A stretch of DNA of 39,173 nt from Romeriopsis navalis LEGE 11480. GTDB lineage: Bacteria > Cyanobacteriota > Cyanobacteriia > Leptolyngbyales > Leptolyngbyaceae. The stretch's first letter is position 1, and each line of letters starts with the position of its first letter. Below, piece by piece: positions 16,321-24,550 of this stretch. The notes below the pieces were generated by a model that did not search any database, was not told the origin of the DNA, and saw nothing but the letters and a program-made list of their open reading frames with translations. Both the position numbers and the translations under genes were made by a program. The stretch spans positions 1 through 39,173 of the forward strand of contig NZ_JADEXQ010000059.1 of the NCBI RefSeq assembly GCF_015207035.1, written 5' to 3'.

Positions 16321-17922
16321 ATGTCGCTTATTTGGTTTTCTCTAATTCTTATTTTGACCGCCGCACTCATGTATATCGTGATTGCGCGTCAAGTCAAAAA
16401 GCTGACACGGACGCCAGTATGGCAGCTGTGGTTGGTACTGATGGCCCCAATTGTTTGCTTGGTGCTATGGCGGATCCTGAGCGGTGGCCGGATGTTGCCG
16501 CCCTTTGTTTTTCTGTTCCTCCTGATCGTCAGTTTCTTTTTCTATGCCAGTTTGATTGAGCGGGGCCGGATTCAACGATCGATTGATCCCGACACCAAAC
16601 CCGACTCGACCGATGAGCCATTAGCGCCCCGTGCTCCAGATACCGATGCCGATCCGGCGGCAGCACTGAAAAAGGATGCATCATCGGCGCAATCGATCCC
16701 CGAACCCACGACTTCTGAGCCGGTGCAAGTGCCATCGAAGGAAGTTGTGCGCCCCCTGACGGATGAAGAGGAGAAACGACTGCGGGACTGTTTTCCTTGG
16801 TCAACCTATTACGTCCAGAATTTTGAATATCGCCCCCAAGCGGTGATTTGTTGGGGGCAATTACGTGCCCCCGCGGAGATGGCCTATAAGAAAATCACGG
16901 CGAATGTGCGGGCCGAATTTGGCGATCGGTTTTTAGTGCTCCTCCAAGAAGGTCAAAAGCGCAAACCGATTTTTGCGATCGTCACGAATCCCCAGGTAAC
17001 CCCTGAAGGCCAAATTCTCCAGAAAACCCTGGATAAACCAAGTTGGGGGATTGCCCTGGCGCTCTTGAGCTTTGTGACGACAACTTGGGCGGGCTATGAA
17101 ATTGTCAAAGTCTTGCCGGACGCACTGAAATCCGGCAGTCCGAATATTTGGGATGGGTTGCCCTATGCCTGTGCTTGGATGGGCTTTTTTGGCGTACGGG
17201 AGTTGGGCTACTACTTAACTGCGCGGCGCTATCGTGTACCGGTGACGTTGCCTTACTTTATTCCGTTGCCACCGTTGCCATCGCTGCCGATCGGGACGTT
17301 GGGTGCGTTTATTCAGCTGCGATCGCCTGTACCGAACCGGCAAGTGCTGTTTGATATTCGAGCCGTGGGATCGCTATTTGGGTTGTTTGTGGCGATCATT
17401 CTGTTGGCGGTGGGTTTAACTCAGTCAACGGTGGTGGATGTGGTCAAAGATGCGACCCCGAGTATTTTTGATTTTGAAGGTTTAAGGCCGCAGTTTTCGT
17501 TGATGTTGGCTTGCTTGAGTAAGTGGGCTTTAGGCGGTCAGCTGACGGCTGATAAATTAATTGCCTTGCATCCGATTGCCTTTGCCGGTTGGCTCGGGGT
17601 GTTATTTTCTGCCTTTAACTTAATGCCGATCGGGTCCCTCGATGGCGGGCGGATTGTCCATGCCGTCTATGGTCAACGGGTGGGCGCAATTATTGGCAAT
17701 GTTGCCCGGTGGTTGTTGCTGGCGTTGGCCATGACCCAGAGTCATCTGTTGCTCTGGGCGTTGCTGCTGTTTCTGTTGCCAACCATGGATGAACCGGCAC
17801 TGAATGATGTGACCGAGTTGAACGGTTGGCGTGACTTTACAGGGCTTGTCATGCTGGCGGTACTGCTATTGATCATCATGCCTGCCCCTGCCTCGCTCAT
17901 GGCTTGGTTAGGCTTGGCTTAA
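16321..17922 (+). CDS. Site-2 protease (M50) family membrane protein, predicted catalytically inactive
   Basis: Polytopic protein of 533 residues from the ATG at 16321; a TTG at 16285 would add 12 residues. Two N-terminal helices are followed by a Pro/Asp/Glu-rich linker (about 90-155). A soluble domain (DCFPWSTYYV to FAIVTNPQVTP) resembles the N-domain of cyanobacterial/plant EGY-type S2P proteins. The membrane core contains PYFIPLPPLPSLPIGTLGAF and NLMPIGSLDGGRI, with Asp441 kept. The zinc motif HExxH is replaced by Arg293-Glu-Leu-Gly-Tyr297, so both histidines are missing, as in the plant pseudo-protease EGY3. It is probably a regulatory or chaperone-like pseudo-protease (inference). The 3' end overlaps a 20-bp tandem repeat. 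Confidence 0.9.
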   Translation: MSLIWFSLILILTAALMYIVIARQVKKLTRTPVWQLWLVLMAPIVCLVLWRILSGGRMLPPFVFLFLLIVSFFFYASLIERGRIQRSIDPDTKPDSTDEPLAPRAPDTDADPAAALKKDASSAQSIPEPTTSEPVQVPSKEVVRPLTDEEEKRLRDCFPWSTYYVQNFEYRPQAVICWGQLRAPAEMAYKKITANVRAEFGDRFLVLLQEGQKRKPIFAIVTNPQVTPEGQILQKTLDKPSWGIALALLSFVTTTWAGYEIVKVLPDALKSGSPNIWDGLPYACAWMGFFGVRELGYYLTARRYRVPVTLPYFIPLPPLPSLPIGTLGAFIQLRSPVPNRQVLFDIRAVGSLFGLFVAIILLAVGLTQSTVVDVVKDATPSIFDFEGLRPQFSLMLACLSKWALGGQLTADKLIALHPIAFAGWLGVLFSAFNLMPIGSLDGGRIVHAVYGQRVGAIIGNVARWLLLALAMTQSHLLLWALLLFLLPTMDEPALNDVTELNGWRDFTGLVMLAVLLLIIMPAPASLMAWLGLA

Positions 17923-17970
17923 TTTGATACGGCTTCGCTTGATTAGATGCGGTCTAGCTTGAGGCGATTG
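17911..17970. repeat. Three imperfect 20-bp tandem units spanning the stop codon of the S2P-like gene
   Basis: Units at 17911-17930, 17931-17950 and 17951-17970 share GG(C/T)(T)TxGCTTxA-type sequence. The stop codon TAA (17920-17922) lies inside the first unit. Units two and three are progressively diverged. Confidence 0.75.
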
Positions 17971-18060
17971 GGCCTGATAATGTTGAGCTGGCTGCTGCTT
18001 TAGCGGGGGAGGTTTAGCTCGAAACAATACTGTGAATTATCGAATTTGGCTGAGAAACGA

Positions 18061-19473
18061 ATGGATACCAGAGTTTTGCGTCAGACCGTGGGATCGTTGC
18101 TGCTCTACAGCAATGTTTTAGAACAGCCCCCCATGCAGCATTGGGTGCAGTTATTGGAGCATCTGAGCCGATTGAACCAGGCGATGCCCCCCGCTACGTC
18201 CCCAGCCGATCATCCCCCAACTCATACGCCAATCGCCGATGTGTGCCAGACGGGCATTCTCCAGACCTATGGCCAGTGGTTTCAAGCCTTAGCCGCGGCC
18301 CCCCAAGGCTGGCAGGATTATTTATTTACAGCTTTAATCACCACCGCTACGCCATTTTCGGAGCAGGTTCAGACTAAGAATTGGGATGATTTACCGGCGG
18401 CAATGCAGTTAGCTGTCCGCCACGATCTGCATATCTTGCAGCAAATTTACCAATGGAATTGCGAAGCGATCTTTCAGGCTGTGCATCAGGCCGTGCCCGA
18501 TGTCCCGATCGTCAGTTGGGTCGATCGCTTAGACCCGGCACTGCTCCCAACGGCTCAGGGTCATGCGGCATCACATTTACGCTCGCAGTTGGAACATTTC
18601 AATGATTGGGCCGATGCGATCCCACAGCTCGTGGATTATTACCGGCAGTTTGGCACAGGCATCTTTGCACAGTACCAGGCGTTGCGCTGGAGCGATGGTG
18701 ATCTACAGGGCATTGAACAACCGGATCCCATTTGCCTCGAAAATTTGGTGGGTTATGACTGGCAGCAACAATCCTTAGTGCAAAATACCCAAGCCTTATT
18801 AGCCGGGTATCCCGCCCTCAATGTGTTGCTCTACGGCAGCCGGGGCAGCGGCAAATCGTCGTTGATCAAGGCCCTAGTTAATCAATTTGGGGATGCCGGA
18901 CTGCGCTTAATTGAAGTATCAAAGGCAAGTTTGGGGGATTTGCCCAATATCGTGGAACAGCTGCGATCGTGCCCCCAGAAATTCATCATTTTTGTCGATG
19001 ATTTGTCCTTTGAAGAAGATGACGACGCCTTTAAATCCTTAAAAGTCGTACTGGAAGGCGGGGTGACGGCCCGGCCTGACAATGTTGTGGTTTATGCCAC
19101 GTCCAATCGCCGCCATCTGATCCGGGAATTCTATGGCGATCGGCCCCAGCCGAAAGATGCCGATGAGATTCATCAGTGGGACACATTGCAGGAGAAGATG
19201 TCCTTTAGCGATCGGTTTGGCCTCACACTGACCTTTGAACCAGCGGCGCAACCCACTTATCTCCAAATCGTGCAGCATTTGGCCCAAGCCGCACGCTTAG
19301 TGATTAGCGATGCCGATCTAGAGTTTCGGGCGTTGCAATGGGCCACACAACATAACGGTCGCTCCGGGCGATCGGCACGGCAGTTTATTGATTATTTGAC
19401 CGCGGACTTGGCCTTAAACCCAGACTCAGAGTTAAACGCAGATTCAGGGTTAAACCAAGTGACGCAGCAATAA
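18061..19473 (+). CDS. DUF815 AAA+ ATPase
   Basis: Cytoplasmic ATPase of about 470 residues from the ATG at 18061; a TTG at 18046 would add five. The N-terminal ~235 residues are helical and Gln/His-rich with no known motif. The C-terminal AAA+ module has Walker A YGSRGSGKSS, Walker B IIFVDDLSFE and sensor-1 YATSNRRHLI, followed by the lid region with SGRSARQFIDYL. This arrangement is DUF815, an AAA+ family common in bacteria with no settled function. The last residues (LNPDSE LNADSG LNQVTQQ) come from an in-frame 18-bp tandem repeat. The DHNA-CoA hydrolase gene follows closely on the same strand and may be co-transcribed. Confidence 0.9.
   Translation: MDTRVLRQTVGSLLLYSNVLEQPPMQHWVQLLEHLSRLNQAMPPATSPADHPPTHTPIADVCQTGILQTYGQWFQALAAAPQGWQDYLFTALITTATPFSEQVQTKNWDDLPAAMQLAVRHDLHILQQIYQWNCEAIFQAVHQAVPDVPIVSWVDRLDPALLPTAQGHAASHLRSQLEHFNDWADAIPQLVDYYRQFGTGIFAQYQALRWSDGDLQGIEQPDPICLENLVGYDWQQQSLVQNTQALLAGYPALNVLLYGSRGSGKSSLIKALVNQFGDAGLRLIEVSKASLGDLPNIVEQLRSCPQKFIIFVDDLSFEEDDDAFKSLKVVLEGGVTARPDNVVVYATSNRRHLIREFYGDRPQPKDADEIHQWDTLQEKMSFSDRFGLTLTFEPAAQPTYLQIVQHLAQAARLVISDADLEFRALQWATQHNGRSGRSARQFIDYLTADLALNPDSELNADSGLNQVTQQ
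19414..19467 (+). repeat. 18-bp in-frame tandem repeat at the 3' end of the DUF815 gene
   Basis: Three units beginning TTAAAC (19414, 19432, 19450) encode LNPDSE, LNADSG and LNQVTQ. The repeat forms the C-terminal tail right before the stop codon. Confidence 0.85.
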
Positions 19474-19481
19474 AGCGATAC

Positions 19482-19532
19482 AGCTATGACATTCATCGAG
19501 CTATGACATTCATCAAGCCATGACATTTATTT
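19482..19532 (+). promoter_or_regulatory. Three 17-bp tandem repeats forming two stop-start-coupled mini-ORFs before the thioesterase gene
   Basis: Units at 19482-19498, 19499-19515 and 19516-19532 each contain AGC(T/C)ATGACATT. The ATG at 19486 opens MTFIEL and ends at TGA 19504-19506, overlapping the next ATG (19503) as ATGA. The ATG at 19503 opens MTFIKP and ends at TGA 19521-19523, overlapping the ATG at 19520, which is the start of the thioesterase (MTFIYQ). Because 17 is one less than six codons, the overlap arises in every unit. The third unit is the true gene start. Confidence 0.85.
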
Positions 19533-19933
19533 ATCAGCGCACCGTGCGATTTGGCGATACAGATGCGGCGGGGGTCGTGTACTTCGCAAATGTTCTATCC
19601 ATCTGCCATGAAGCCTACGAGGCGGCCTTGATCAATCTTGGGGTGGATGCCCGATCGTTTTTCCGGGGTGAGGAACTCGCGGTGCCGATCGTCCATGGGG
19701 AAGTGGATTTTCATCGCCCGATGCGCTGCGGCGATCAATTGCACATCCGCGTTTTACCCGTGATGACCACAGCGAGTGAATTTGAAATCCGGTATGAGGT
19801 GTTAATTGAAGGGTTCGATCGGCCAGTTAGTCGGGCCTTAACGCGGCATGTTTGTATTGATGTACAGACCCGCAAACGCATTTTGATTCCGGCAATGCTG
19901 AAGCAGTGGATTGAGGCTGAAGCAGTGGATTAA
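19520..19933 (+). CDS. 1,4-dihydroxy-2-naphthoyl-CoA hydrolase (hotdog thioesterase)
   Basis: Releases 1,4-dihydroxy-2-naphthoate from its CoA ester, a late step in the naphthoquinone ring of phylloquinone (vitamin K1), the photosystem I cofactor. The 137-residue single hotdog domain shows VRFGDTDAAGVVYFANV at 9-25, with the catalytic Asp at about 15, as in the Synechocystis enzyme of similar length. It continues with HEAYEAALINLGVD. The start at 19520 is the third of three near-identical ATG contexts. The C-terminus ends inside a 19-bp tandem duplication that shifts frame and supplies the stop codon, so the last residues (EAEAVD) are probably recent. Other 4-hydroxybenzoyl-CoA-type thioesterases are similar, but the cyanobacterial pattern favours DHNA-CoA. 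Confidence 0.88.
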   Translation: MTFIYQRTVRFGDTDAAGVVYFANVLSICHEAYEAALINLGVDARSFFRGEELAVPIVHGEVDFHRPMRCGDQLHIRVLPVMTTASEFEIRYEVLIEGFDRPVSRALTRHVCIDVQTRKRILIPAMLKQWIEAEAVD

Positions 19934-19934
19934 T
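19897..19934. repeat. 19-bp tandem duplication across the thioesterase stop codon
   Basis: GCTGAAGCAGTGGATTGAG (19897-19915) and GCTGAAGCAGTGGATTAAT (19916-19934). The period is not a multiple of three, so the second copy is read in another frame and gives the TAA stop at 19931-19933. Confidence 0.9.
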
Positions 19935-20049
19935 CACAAAAATTTGAGCATCCACCGCAGCCCCAAGGCATCAAGCCCAATAAACAAAGCACAGTAAAAC
20001 TTAAACCCGCCAATTCAGCTCAAAAATCTGACTTTCATCTTATGAGTCA

Positions 20050-20085
20050 GTGAGCGCTTTTGAACAGGTGAGCGCTTTCGAAATT
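20050..20085. repeat. 18-bp direct repeat between convergent genes
   Basis: GTGAGCGCTTTTGAACAG (20050-20067) and GTGAGCGCTTTCGAAATT (20068-20085). It lies in the 187-bp spacer between the thioesterase and the minus-strand lipoprotein gene. No clear terminator was seen in this spacer. Confidence 0.75.
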
Positions 20086-20120
20086 TCTAAGCAGGCGACA
20101 GCCATAGCAAAGATATCGCC

Positions 20121-21044
20121 TTACAGACCAAGCTCACGCCCCAGAATGGCCAGTGCGGACTGCGCACTGCTCAGGTGATCGCCGGGAAACTCATGGGTCT
20201 TCGCCCCTTTTTGCTTCAGAAAGTCGCGTTCGGCGGGGGAAAGTTGCCCCACCTGCTCGTCTTGCAAACTATAGGCATAGTGCACATTGGCCAGATCAAC
20301 ATCTCGGAGTAACGTTGTATAACGCTTATAGGCAAGGCCAGCCGCGAGGCGCATCATGTTCCGATCGGCAATGTCATTACCGCCGCCCATCCCGGCCGCG
20401 TCCAAAGACACTTCGACCACTTTCGTGCCATCCACAAAGCCCACGGGATTGCCGTTGGCAAATTTGCGCCACACGATCGCTGGCATATCTAGCCGTCCCA
20501 CCAACATCACATAGGCATCGGCAGTATTGCCATATTCGGCTAATAGATCCGCCGTCACAAATGCACCATAGGATAGGCCCAATACGATGACACGCCGATC
20601 CATCGCTTTAAAGGCTTTAACCGTTGCAGCCAGGTTCTGAGTCGATTGACTCGCATACTGCTTCGCCTGCTCAAACGTCACATCTTGCGTATCGAAGATG
20701 GCAGGATTTTGGGTCTGGACCTGATGCGGCACCACATAAAAATGCTTGTTTCCGTAGGTCTGAGCGAGATGCGCCAGCACAACGGTATCAGGCTGGTTTA
20801 ATGGCCCACCTTGGGCATATACCACAACCGTTTTGGCCTTTGGATCACCGGCAGTCGCGGCCAGTATCGCATTGATATCCGTTTTAGCCGCAGGCTCAAC
20901 GGTCGTGACTGCAGGCTTTGGGGTTGTGTCGGGAAGCGGATCCCGGACCTTGGCCGGACAGCCGCTCAACAGCATTAAGGCACTCAAAGCCATGCCACCC
21001 AGACAGATGGGAAAAAACAATGTGGAGAAGTTTCGATCTTGCAT
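20121..21044 (-). CDS. Lipoprotein with alpha/beta-hydrolase fold
   Basis: Predicted membrane-anchored lipoprotein of 307 residues from the ATG at 21044; an upstream ATG at 21107 would add 21 residues ahead of the signal and is less likely. The signal has a hydrophobic core ending in lipobox LLSGC, with Cys29 as the lipidated residue. A Pro/Thr-rich linker follows. The hydrolase domain has GLSYG with nucleophile Ser158, a strand KTVVVYAQGGPLN before it that may form the oxyanion loop, and a late GDHLSS that supplies the likely catalytic His. Substrate unknown. The upstream phosphohexomutase gene is separated from it by a strong hairpin. Confidence 0.78.
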   Translation of the reverse strand: MQDRNFSTLFFPICLGGMALSALMLLSGCPAKVRDPLPDTTPKPAVTTVEPAAKTDINAILAATAGDPKAKTVVVYAQGGPLNQPDTVVLAHLAQTYGNKHFYVVPHQVQTQNPAIFDTQDVTFEQAKQYASQSTQNLAATVKAFKAMDRRVIVLGLSYGAFVTADLLAEYGNTADAYVMLVGRLDMPAIVWRKFANGNPVGFVDGTKVVEVSLDAAGMGGGNDIADRNMMRLAAGLAYKRYTTLLRDVDLANVHYAYSLQDEQVGQLSPAERDFLKQKGAKTHEFPGDHLSSAQSALAILGRELGL

Positions 21045-21107
21045 GATTGATTTCAGTTGAACGAACCAGACATTGCACCAAGATAATGATTGAGCATTGG
21101 GTGGCAT

Positions 21108-21150
21108 TGAAAACGGGGTGGCTTCCCATCACCAAGCCACCCCGTTTTCA
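21108..21150 (-). terminator. Terminator hairpin after the phosphohexomutase gene
   Basis: A perfect 17-bp stem (21108-21124 with 21134-21150) with a 9-nt loop, a GC-rich core and terminal AAAA/TTTT arms. On the minus strand the end of the stem provides the TTTTC stretch. It lies 41 nt past the stop of the upstream minus-strand gene. Confidence 0.85.
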
Positions 21151-21190
21151 TAAGACGATGCCATAGTGTTCCAAGCTGGACCGCATGCCG

Positions 21191-22651
21191 TTAGTTCACG
21201 GCGTTGGCCCAATCCCTGGCCCAATCTAGCGTTTTGTGGACGATCGCTAAATCTGCCGCCTCACAGTAGAGCCGCAACACTGGTTCAGTCCCGCTAAAGC
21301 GAATCAATAGCCAGCTGCCATCATTCAAGCGGAACTTATAGCCATCATCGGTTTGGCAGCTATCCACGGACTGTCCGGCAACTTCCGTCGGGGTTTGATT
21401 GTCTAAGATTTCAACCAGCTTTGCCCGCACATCCATGCTGGCAAGGGGCAAGTCAATTCGATCGTAGGCCGCATCAAAGCCGGTCTTCTCCTGCAATTGC
21501 TTGTGCATTACCCCGAGGTCGGTGTTGTGCTTCACAACGGTTTCGAGCACATACAGGGCCGCGAGCAAGGCATCCCGTTCGGGAATATGGTGGCCGTAGC
21601 CGATACCACCGGATTCCTCTCCACCCAGCAAAACCTTGGCTTCCAGCATCCGATCGGCAATGTACTTGTAGCCGATCGGCGTTTCATGCACCGTTAAGCC
21701 ATTGTGCTCCGCCACTTTGGCAATCAGTTCCGAACCGCTGACCGTTTTAACGACTTCACCTTCGTAGCCACGGGAAACTAAGTGCTCAATCAAAATCGGA
21801 ATCAAGATTTGCGAACTGAGGAAGTTACCGGCACCATCAACCGCTGCAATTCGATCGCAGTCACCATCAAACACCAGACCGACTTTCAGCCCATCGGTTT
21901 CATAGTTCTTCATCGTCGGCAGCATGTCTGGCAGGTACTTCGGCAATGGCTCCGGTGCGCCACCCGCAAAGAGTGGGTCACGATCGCTATTTAACTCTTT
22001 GACTTCCACGCCGAGCATCTGGCTCAAGCCCGTCGAAGCGGCACCATGCATTACATCCGCCATAATCGTCAGCTTGCCGCTGTTGACGGCATCCTGGATC
22101 GACTGAATATCGACCAACTGCTGTAAACCCGCACAGTAGGAAGTCCAGGGATTAAATGTTTCAAAGCTGCCCGGTTTCTCCGGCTGCGGGAGCGGTGACT
22201 TCGCGGCGATTAAGGCTTCAATTTGCTGCGTCACTTCGCCGGGAACAGAGCCACCGAACGCGCTCTTCACCTTCAAGCCCGAGTAAGCGCCGGGATTGTG
22301 GCTGGCGGTAATGACGATCGCCCCTAAGGCTCGCATCTGCTTGGCCGCCCAGCTAAAAGCCGGTGTGGGGGCAAAGGATTCAGCAAACACAATATCAAAT
22401 CCCTGGGCCCGGATCGCTTCAGCGGCACTGCGGGCAAATTCTTCGGAGAGGAAGCGGCGATCGTAGCCCACCACAATGGTGTTGCTTCCATCGGTTTCCG
22501 GACCATAAACCCGACGCAACACCTCGGCAGCCAGCGGTGCGACGAGCATGACACGCTCAAACGTAAAGTCGCCAGCGATAATCCCTCGCCAACCGTCCGT
22601 ACCAAATTTAATTGGGTTAATCCGCGTTAAAACCGAAGGAGAACCTGCCAT
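21191..22651 (-). CDS. Phosphoglucomutase/phosphomannomutase family protein
   Basis: Alpha-D-phosphohexomutase of 486 residues interconverting 1- and 6-phosphates of hexoses. Motifs in order: KFGTDGWRG near the start (15-23), active-site TASHNP with phosphorylated Ser117, the metal loop FDGDCDR, the sugar-specificity loop GGEESGG, and the C-terminal phosphate-binding RFSGTEPVLRLY. All key residues are present. Family members use glucose, mannose or glucosamine phosphates; the GEESGG loop fits glucose/mannose types. It links glycogen and nucleotide-sugar supply to glycolysis, and the pyruvate kinase gene lies just upstream on the same strand. A small hairpin at 22680-22700 sits in its leader. 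Confidence 0.92.
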   Translation of the reverse strand: MAGSPSVLTRINPIKFGTDGWRGIIAGDFTFERVMLVAPLAAEVLRRVYGPETDGSNTIVVGYDRRFLSEEFARSAAEAIRAQGFDIVFAESFAPTPAFSWAAKQMRALGAIVITASHNPGAYSGLKVKSAFGGSVPGEVTQQIEALIAAKSPLPQPEKPGSFETFNPWTSYCAGLQQLVDIQSIQDAVNSGKLTIMADVMHGAASTGLSQMLGVEVKELNSDRDPLFAGGAPEPLPKYLPDMLPTMKNYETDGLKVGLVFDGDCDRIAAVDGAGNFLSSQILIPILIEHLVSRGYEGEVVKTVSGSELIAKVAEHNGLTVHETPIGYKYIADRMLEAKVLLGGEESGGIGYGHHIPERDALLAALYVLETVVKHNTDLGVMHKQLQEKTGFDAAYDRIDLPLASMDVRAKLVEILDNQTPTEVAGQSVDSCQTDDGYKFRLNDGSWLLIRFSGTEPVLRLYCEAADLAIVHKTLDWARDWANAVN

Positions 22652-22679
22652 GACCGTTTAAACCTCAGGAAAAAGTAGC

Positions 22680-22700
22680 GGTTTTAGTGTACCTAAAACC
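22680..22700 (-). terminator. Small hairpin between pyruvate kinase and phosphohexomutase genes
   Basis: GGTTTTAG (22680-22687) and CTAAAACC (22693-22700) form an 8-bp stem with a 5-nt loop. On the minus strand, TTTTT follows after a short gap. Could be a weak terminator of pyk or a leader structure of the phosphohexomutase gene. Confidence 0.4.
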
Positions 22701-22783
22701 TTACGTAATGTAACGGAGAATGGCGGTTTGGGCATCCCCTAATTTGGCTGCGTCCCCGAGTTTCTAGATCGTCGCCTTCAGCG

Positions 22784-24550
22784 CTAAGGTGCTGGCGTAC
22801 TGCCTTTACCGGAATAGACCACACCGCGCTGCAAATCGAGGGTGACGATTTCGCCTTCCCGAATCACCGATGTCGCTTTCTCCACCCCCACTAAAACGGG
22901 GACGCCGAGACGCAAACCGATCGTGGCCGCATGACTGGTGAGACTGGTGTCTTCAACCACCAATCCGGCGGCTTTGCGAATCGCTTCGACATGCTGAACA
23001 GTGGTGGAATTCGCGACTAAAATTTCGCCGGTGCTGAAATGATTTGGTTCACCACCACCCGTAATCACGCGGGCTTTACCACTGACGGTGGTGCCTTGAC
23101 CGATCGCAATGCCCTTGCCGCGAACTGCCGTGACCACTTCTACTTTGATCAGGTCGGTTGATCCAGAAACCCCCTGCAGGGTACCAGCGGTTTGGATAAT
23201 TACATCGCCTTCGGCCACTAGCCCCCGCTCTTGGGCGACGTTGACTGCGGCTTGGAAAGTTTGCCAGGCGTTATTTAGATCAAGCATCAAGATTGGCTTG
23301 ACGCCCCAAACGAGCTGCAACTGGCGGGCGACATCCATATGTGGTGTGACCGCCAGAATTGGTGTGCGAGGGCGGAACTTCGAGACGTTACGCGCGGTCG
23401 AACCGGTTTTCGTCAGGGTCATGATGGCGCTGGCATCAAGCTGTTCGGCAATTTGCCCCACACCTTGACTAATCGCATTGGTGATGGATTTACTATCGGT
23501 TTTGACGTCTTGGCCAAGAGGCTCTTGCTCAATCCGCATGGCAATCTTGGCCATGGTTTCGACCGCTTGAATCGGGTAGCTACCGACGGCGGTTTCATTC
23601 GACAACATGATTGCGTCTGTGCCATCGAGGATCGCATTGGCGATGTCCGACACCTCCGCCCGCGTTGGCCGCGCATTACTCACCATGCTGTCCAGCATTT
23701 GGGTGGCCGTAATGATAGGGATGCCCAAACGGTTTGCGGTGTTGATCAAGCGCTTCTGCAATAGCGGGACTTCCTCGGCGGGCAGTTCGACGCCTAGGTC
23801 ACCGCGGGCGACCATAACCCCATCGGAGAGTGAGAGGATCTCCTCCATCTGCTCGATCGCTTCATGCTTTTCAATTTTGACAATTACCGGGGTCGATTTG
23901 CCTGCCCCAGCAATGAGTTCCTTAATCTCAATCACGTCTTGGGGATTGCGTACAAAGCTCAATGCCACCCAGTCAACGCCTTGATCGAGGCCAAACATCA
24001 AGTCAGTCCGGTCTTTATCCGTCAGCGCTTTGACCGATAGATAGACGCCGGGAAAGTTAACGCCTTTGCTATTGGAGAGCGGGCCACCGACAACAACGGT
24101 GCAGTAAAGCTCACCGGCGGTTTTATCGACCCGATCGACCTGCATTTCCACCTTGCCATCGTCGAGCAAAATAGTGGACCCTTCCGGTACTTCGTCGGCC
24201 AGGGTGGGGTACGTGATGGAACTAATGGTTTGGGTGCCGGGAATATCTCGGCTAGTTAGGGTGAATGGATCACCTTTCTTGACAACGATTTTGCCAGTTT
24301 CGAATTTTCCCAGGCGGATCTTCGGTCCCTGTAAGTCTTGCAAAATTGCAATGGGGCGATTCAGGTCATAGGCCACCTGCCGGATCGAGCGAATGTTTTT
24401 GAGATGGTCCTCGTGTGTACCGTGGGAGAAGTTCAGGCGCAGCGTTGTCGCCCCCGCCAGCACCAATTCCCGTAAAACTTCTGGTTCGCTAGTCGCGGGA
24501 CCAATCGTCGCAACAATTTTGGTTTTACGTCGAGAATACAAAGATTGCAT
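22784..24550 (-). CDS. pyk: Pyruvate kinase with C-terminal PEP-utilising mobile domain
   Basis: Converts phosphoenolpyruvate and ADP to pyruvate and ATP, 588 residues. The barrel core starts at RRKTKIVATIGPAT (7-20). It contains LRLNFSHGTHEDH, the metal/substrate segment MVARGDLGVELPAEEVP, and DGTDAIMLSNETAVGSYP. The allosteric C-domain follows (about 350-470). An extra ~110-residue domain at the C-terminus carries TSHAATIGLRLGVPVLVG, the phosphohistidine-type PEP-utilising swivelling domain seen in Bacillus and many cyanobacterial enzymes. Here the equivalent His is in SHAA. The gene precedes the phosphohexomutase gene on the same strand, 132 nt apart. Cyanobacteria often have two pyruvate kinases; which one this is cannot be told. 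Confidence 0.97.
   Translation of the reverse strand: MQSLYSRRKTKIVATIGPATSEPEVLRELVLAGATTLRLNFSHGTHEDHLKNIRSIRQVAYDLNRPIAILQDLQGPKIRLGKFETGKIVVKKGDPFTLTSRDIPGTQTISSITYPTLADEVPEGSTILLDDGKVEMQVDRVDKTAGELYCTVVVGGPLSNSKGVNFPGVYLSVKALTDKDRTDLMFGLDQGVDWVALSFVRNPQDVIEIKELIAGAGKSTPVIVKIEKHEAIEQMEEILSLSDGVMVARGDLGVELPAEEVPLLQKRLINTANRLGIPIITATQMLDSMVSNARPTRAEVSDIANAILDGTDAIMLSNETAVGSYPIQAVETMAKIAMRIEQEPLGQDVKTDSKSITNAISQGVGQIAEQLDASAIMTLTKTGSTARNVSKFRPRTPILAVTPHMDVARQLQLVWGVKPILMLDLNNAWQTFQAAVNVAQERGLVAEGDVIIQTAGTLQGVSGSTDLIKVEVVTAVRGKGIAIGQGTTVSGKARVITGGGEPNHFSTGEILVANSTTVQHVEAIRKAAGLVVEDTSLTSHAATIGLRLGVPVLVGVEKATSVIREGEIVTLDLQRGVVYSGKGSTPAP

Noticed and set aside
17911-17970. Short tandem repeats considered as a CRISPR fragment
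   Set aside because: Units are contiguous without spacers, only two to three copies, and share no common sequence among loci.
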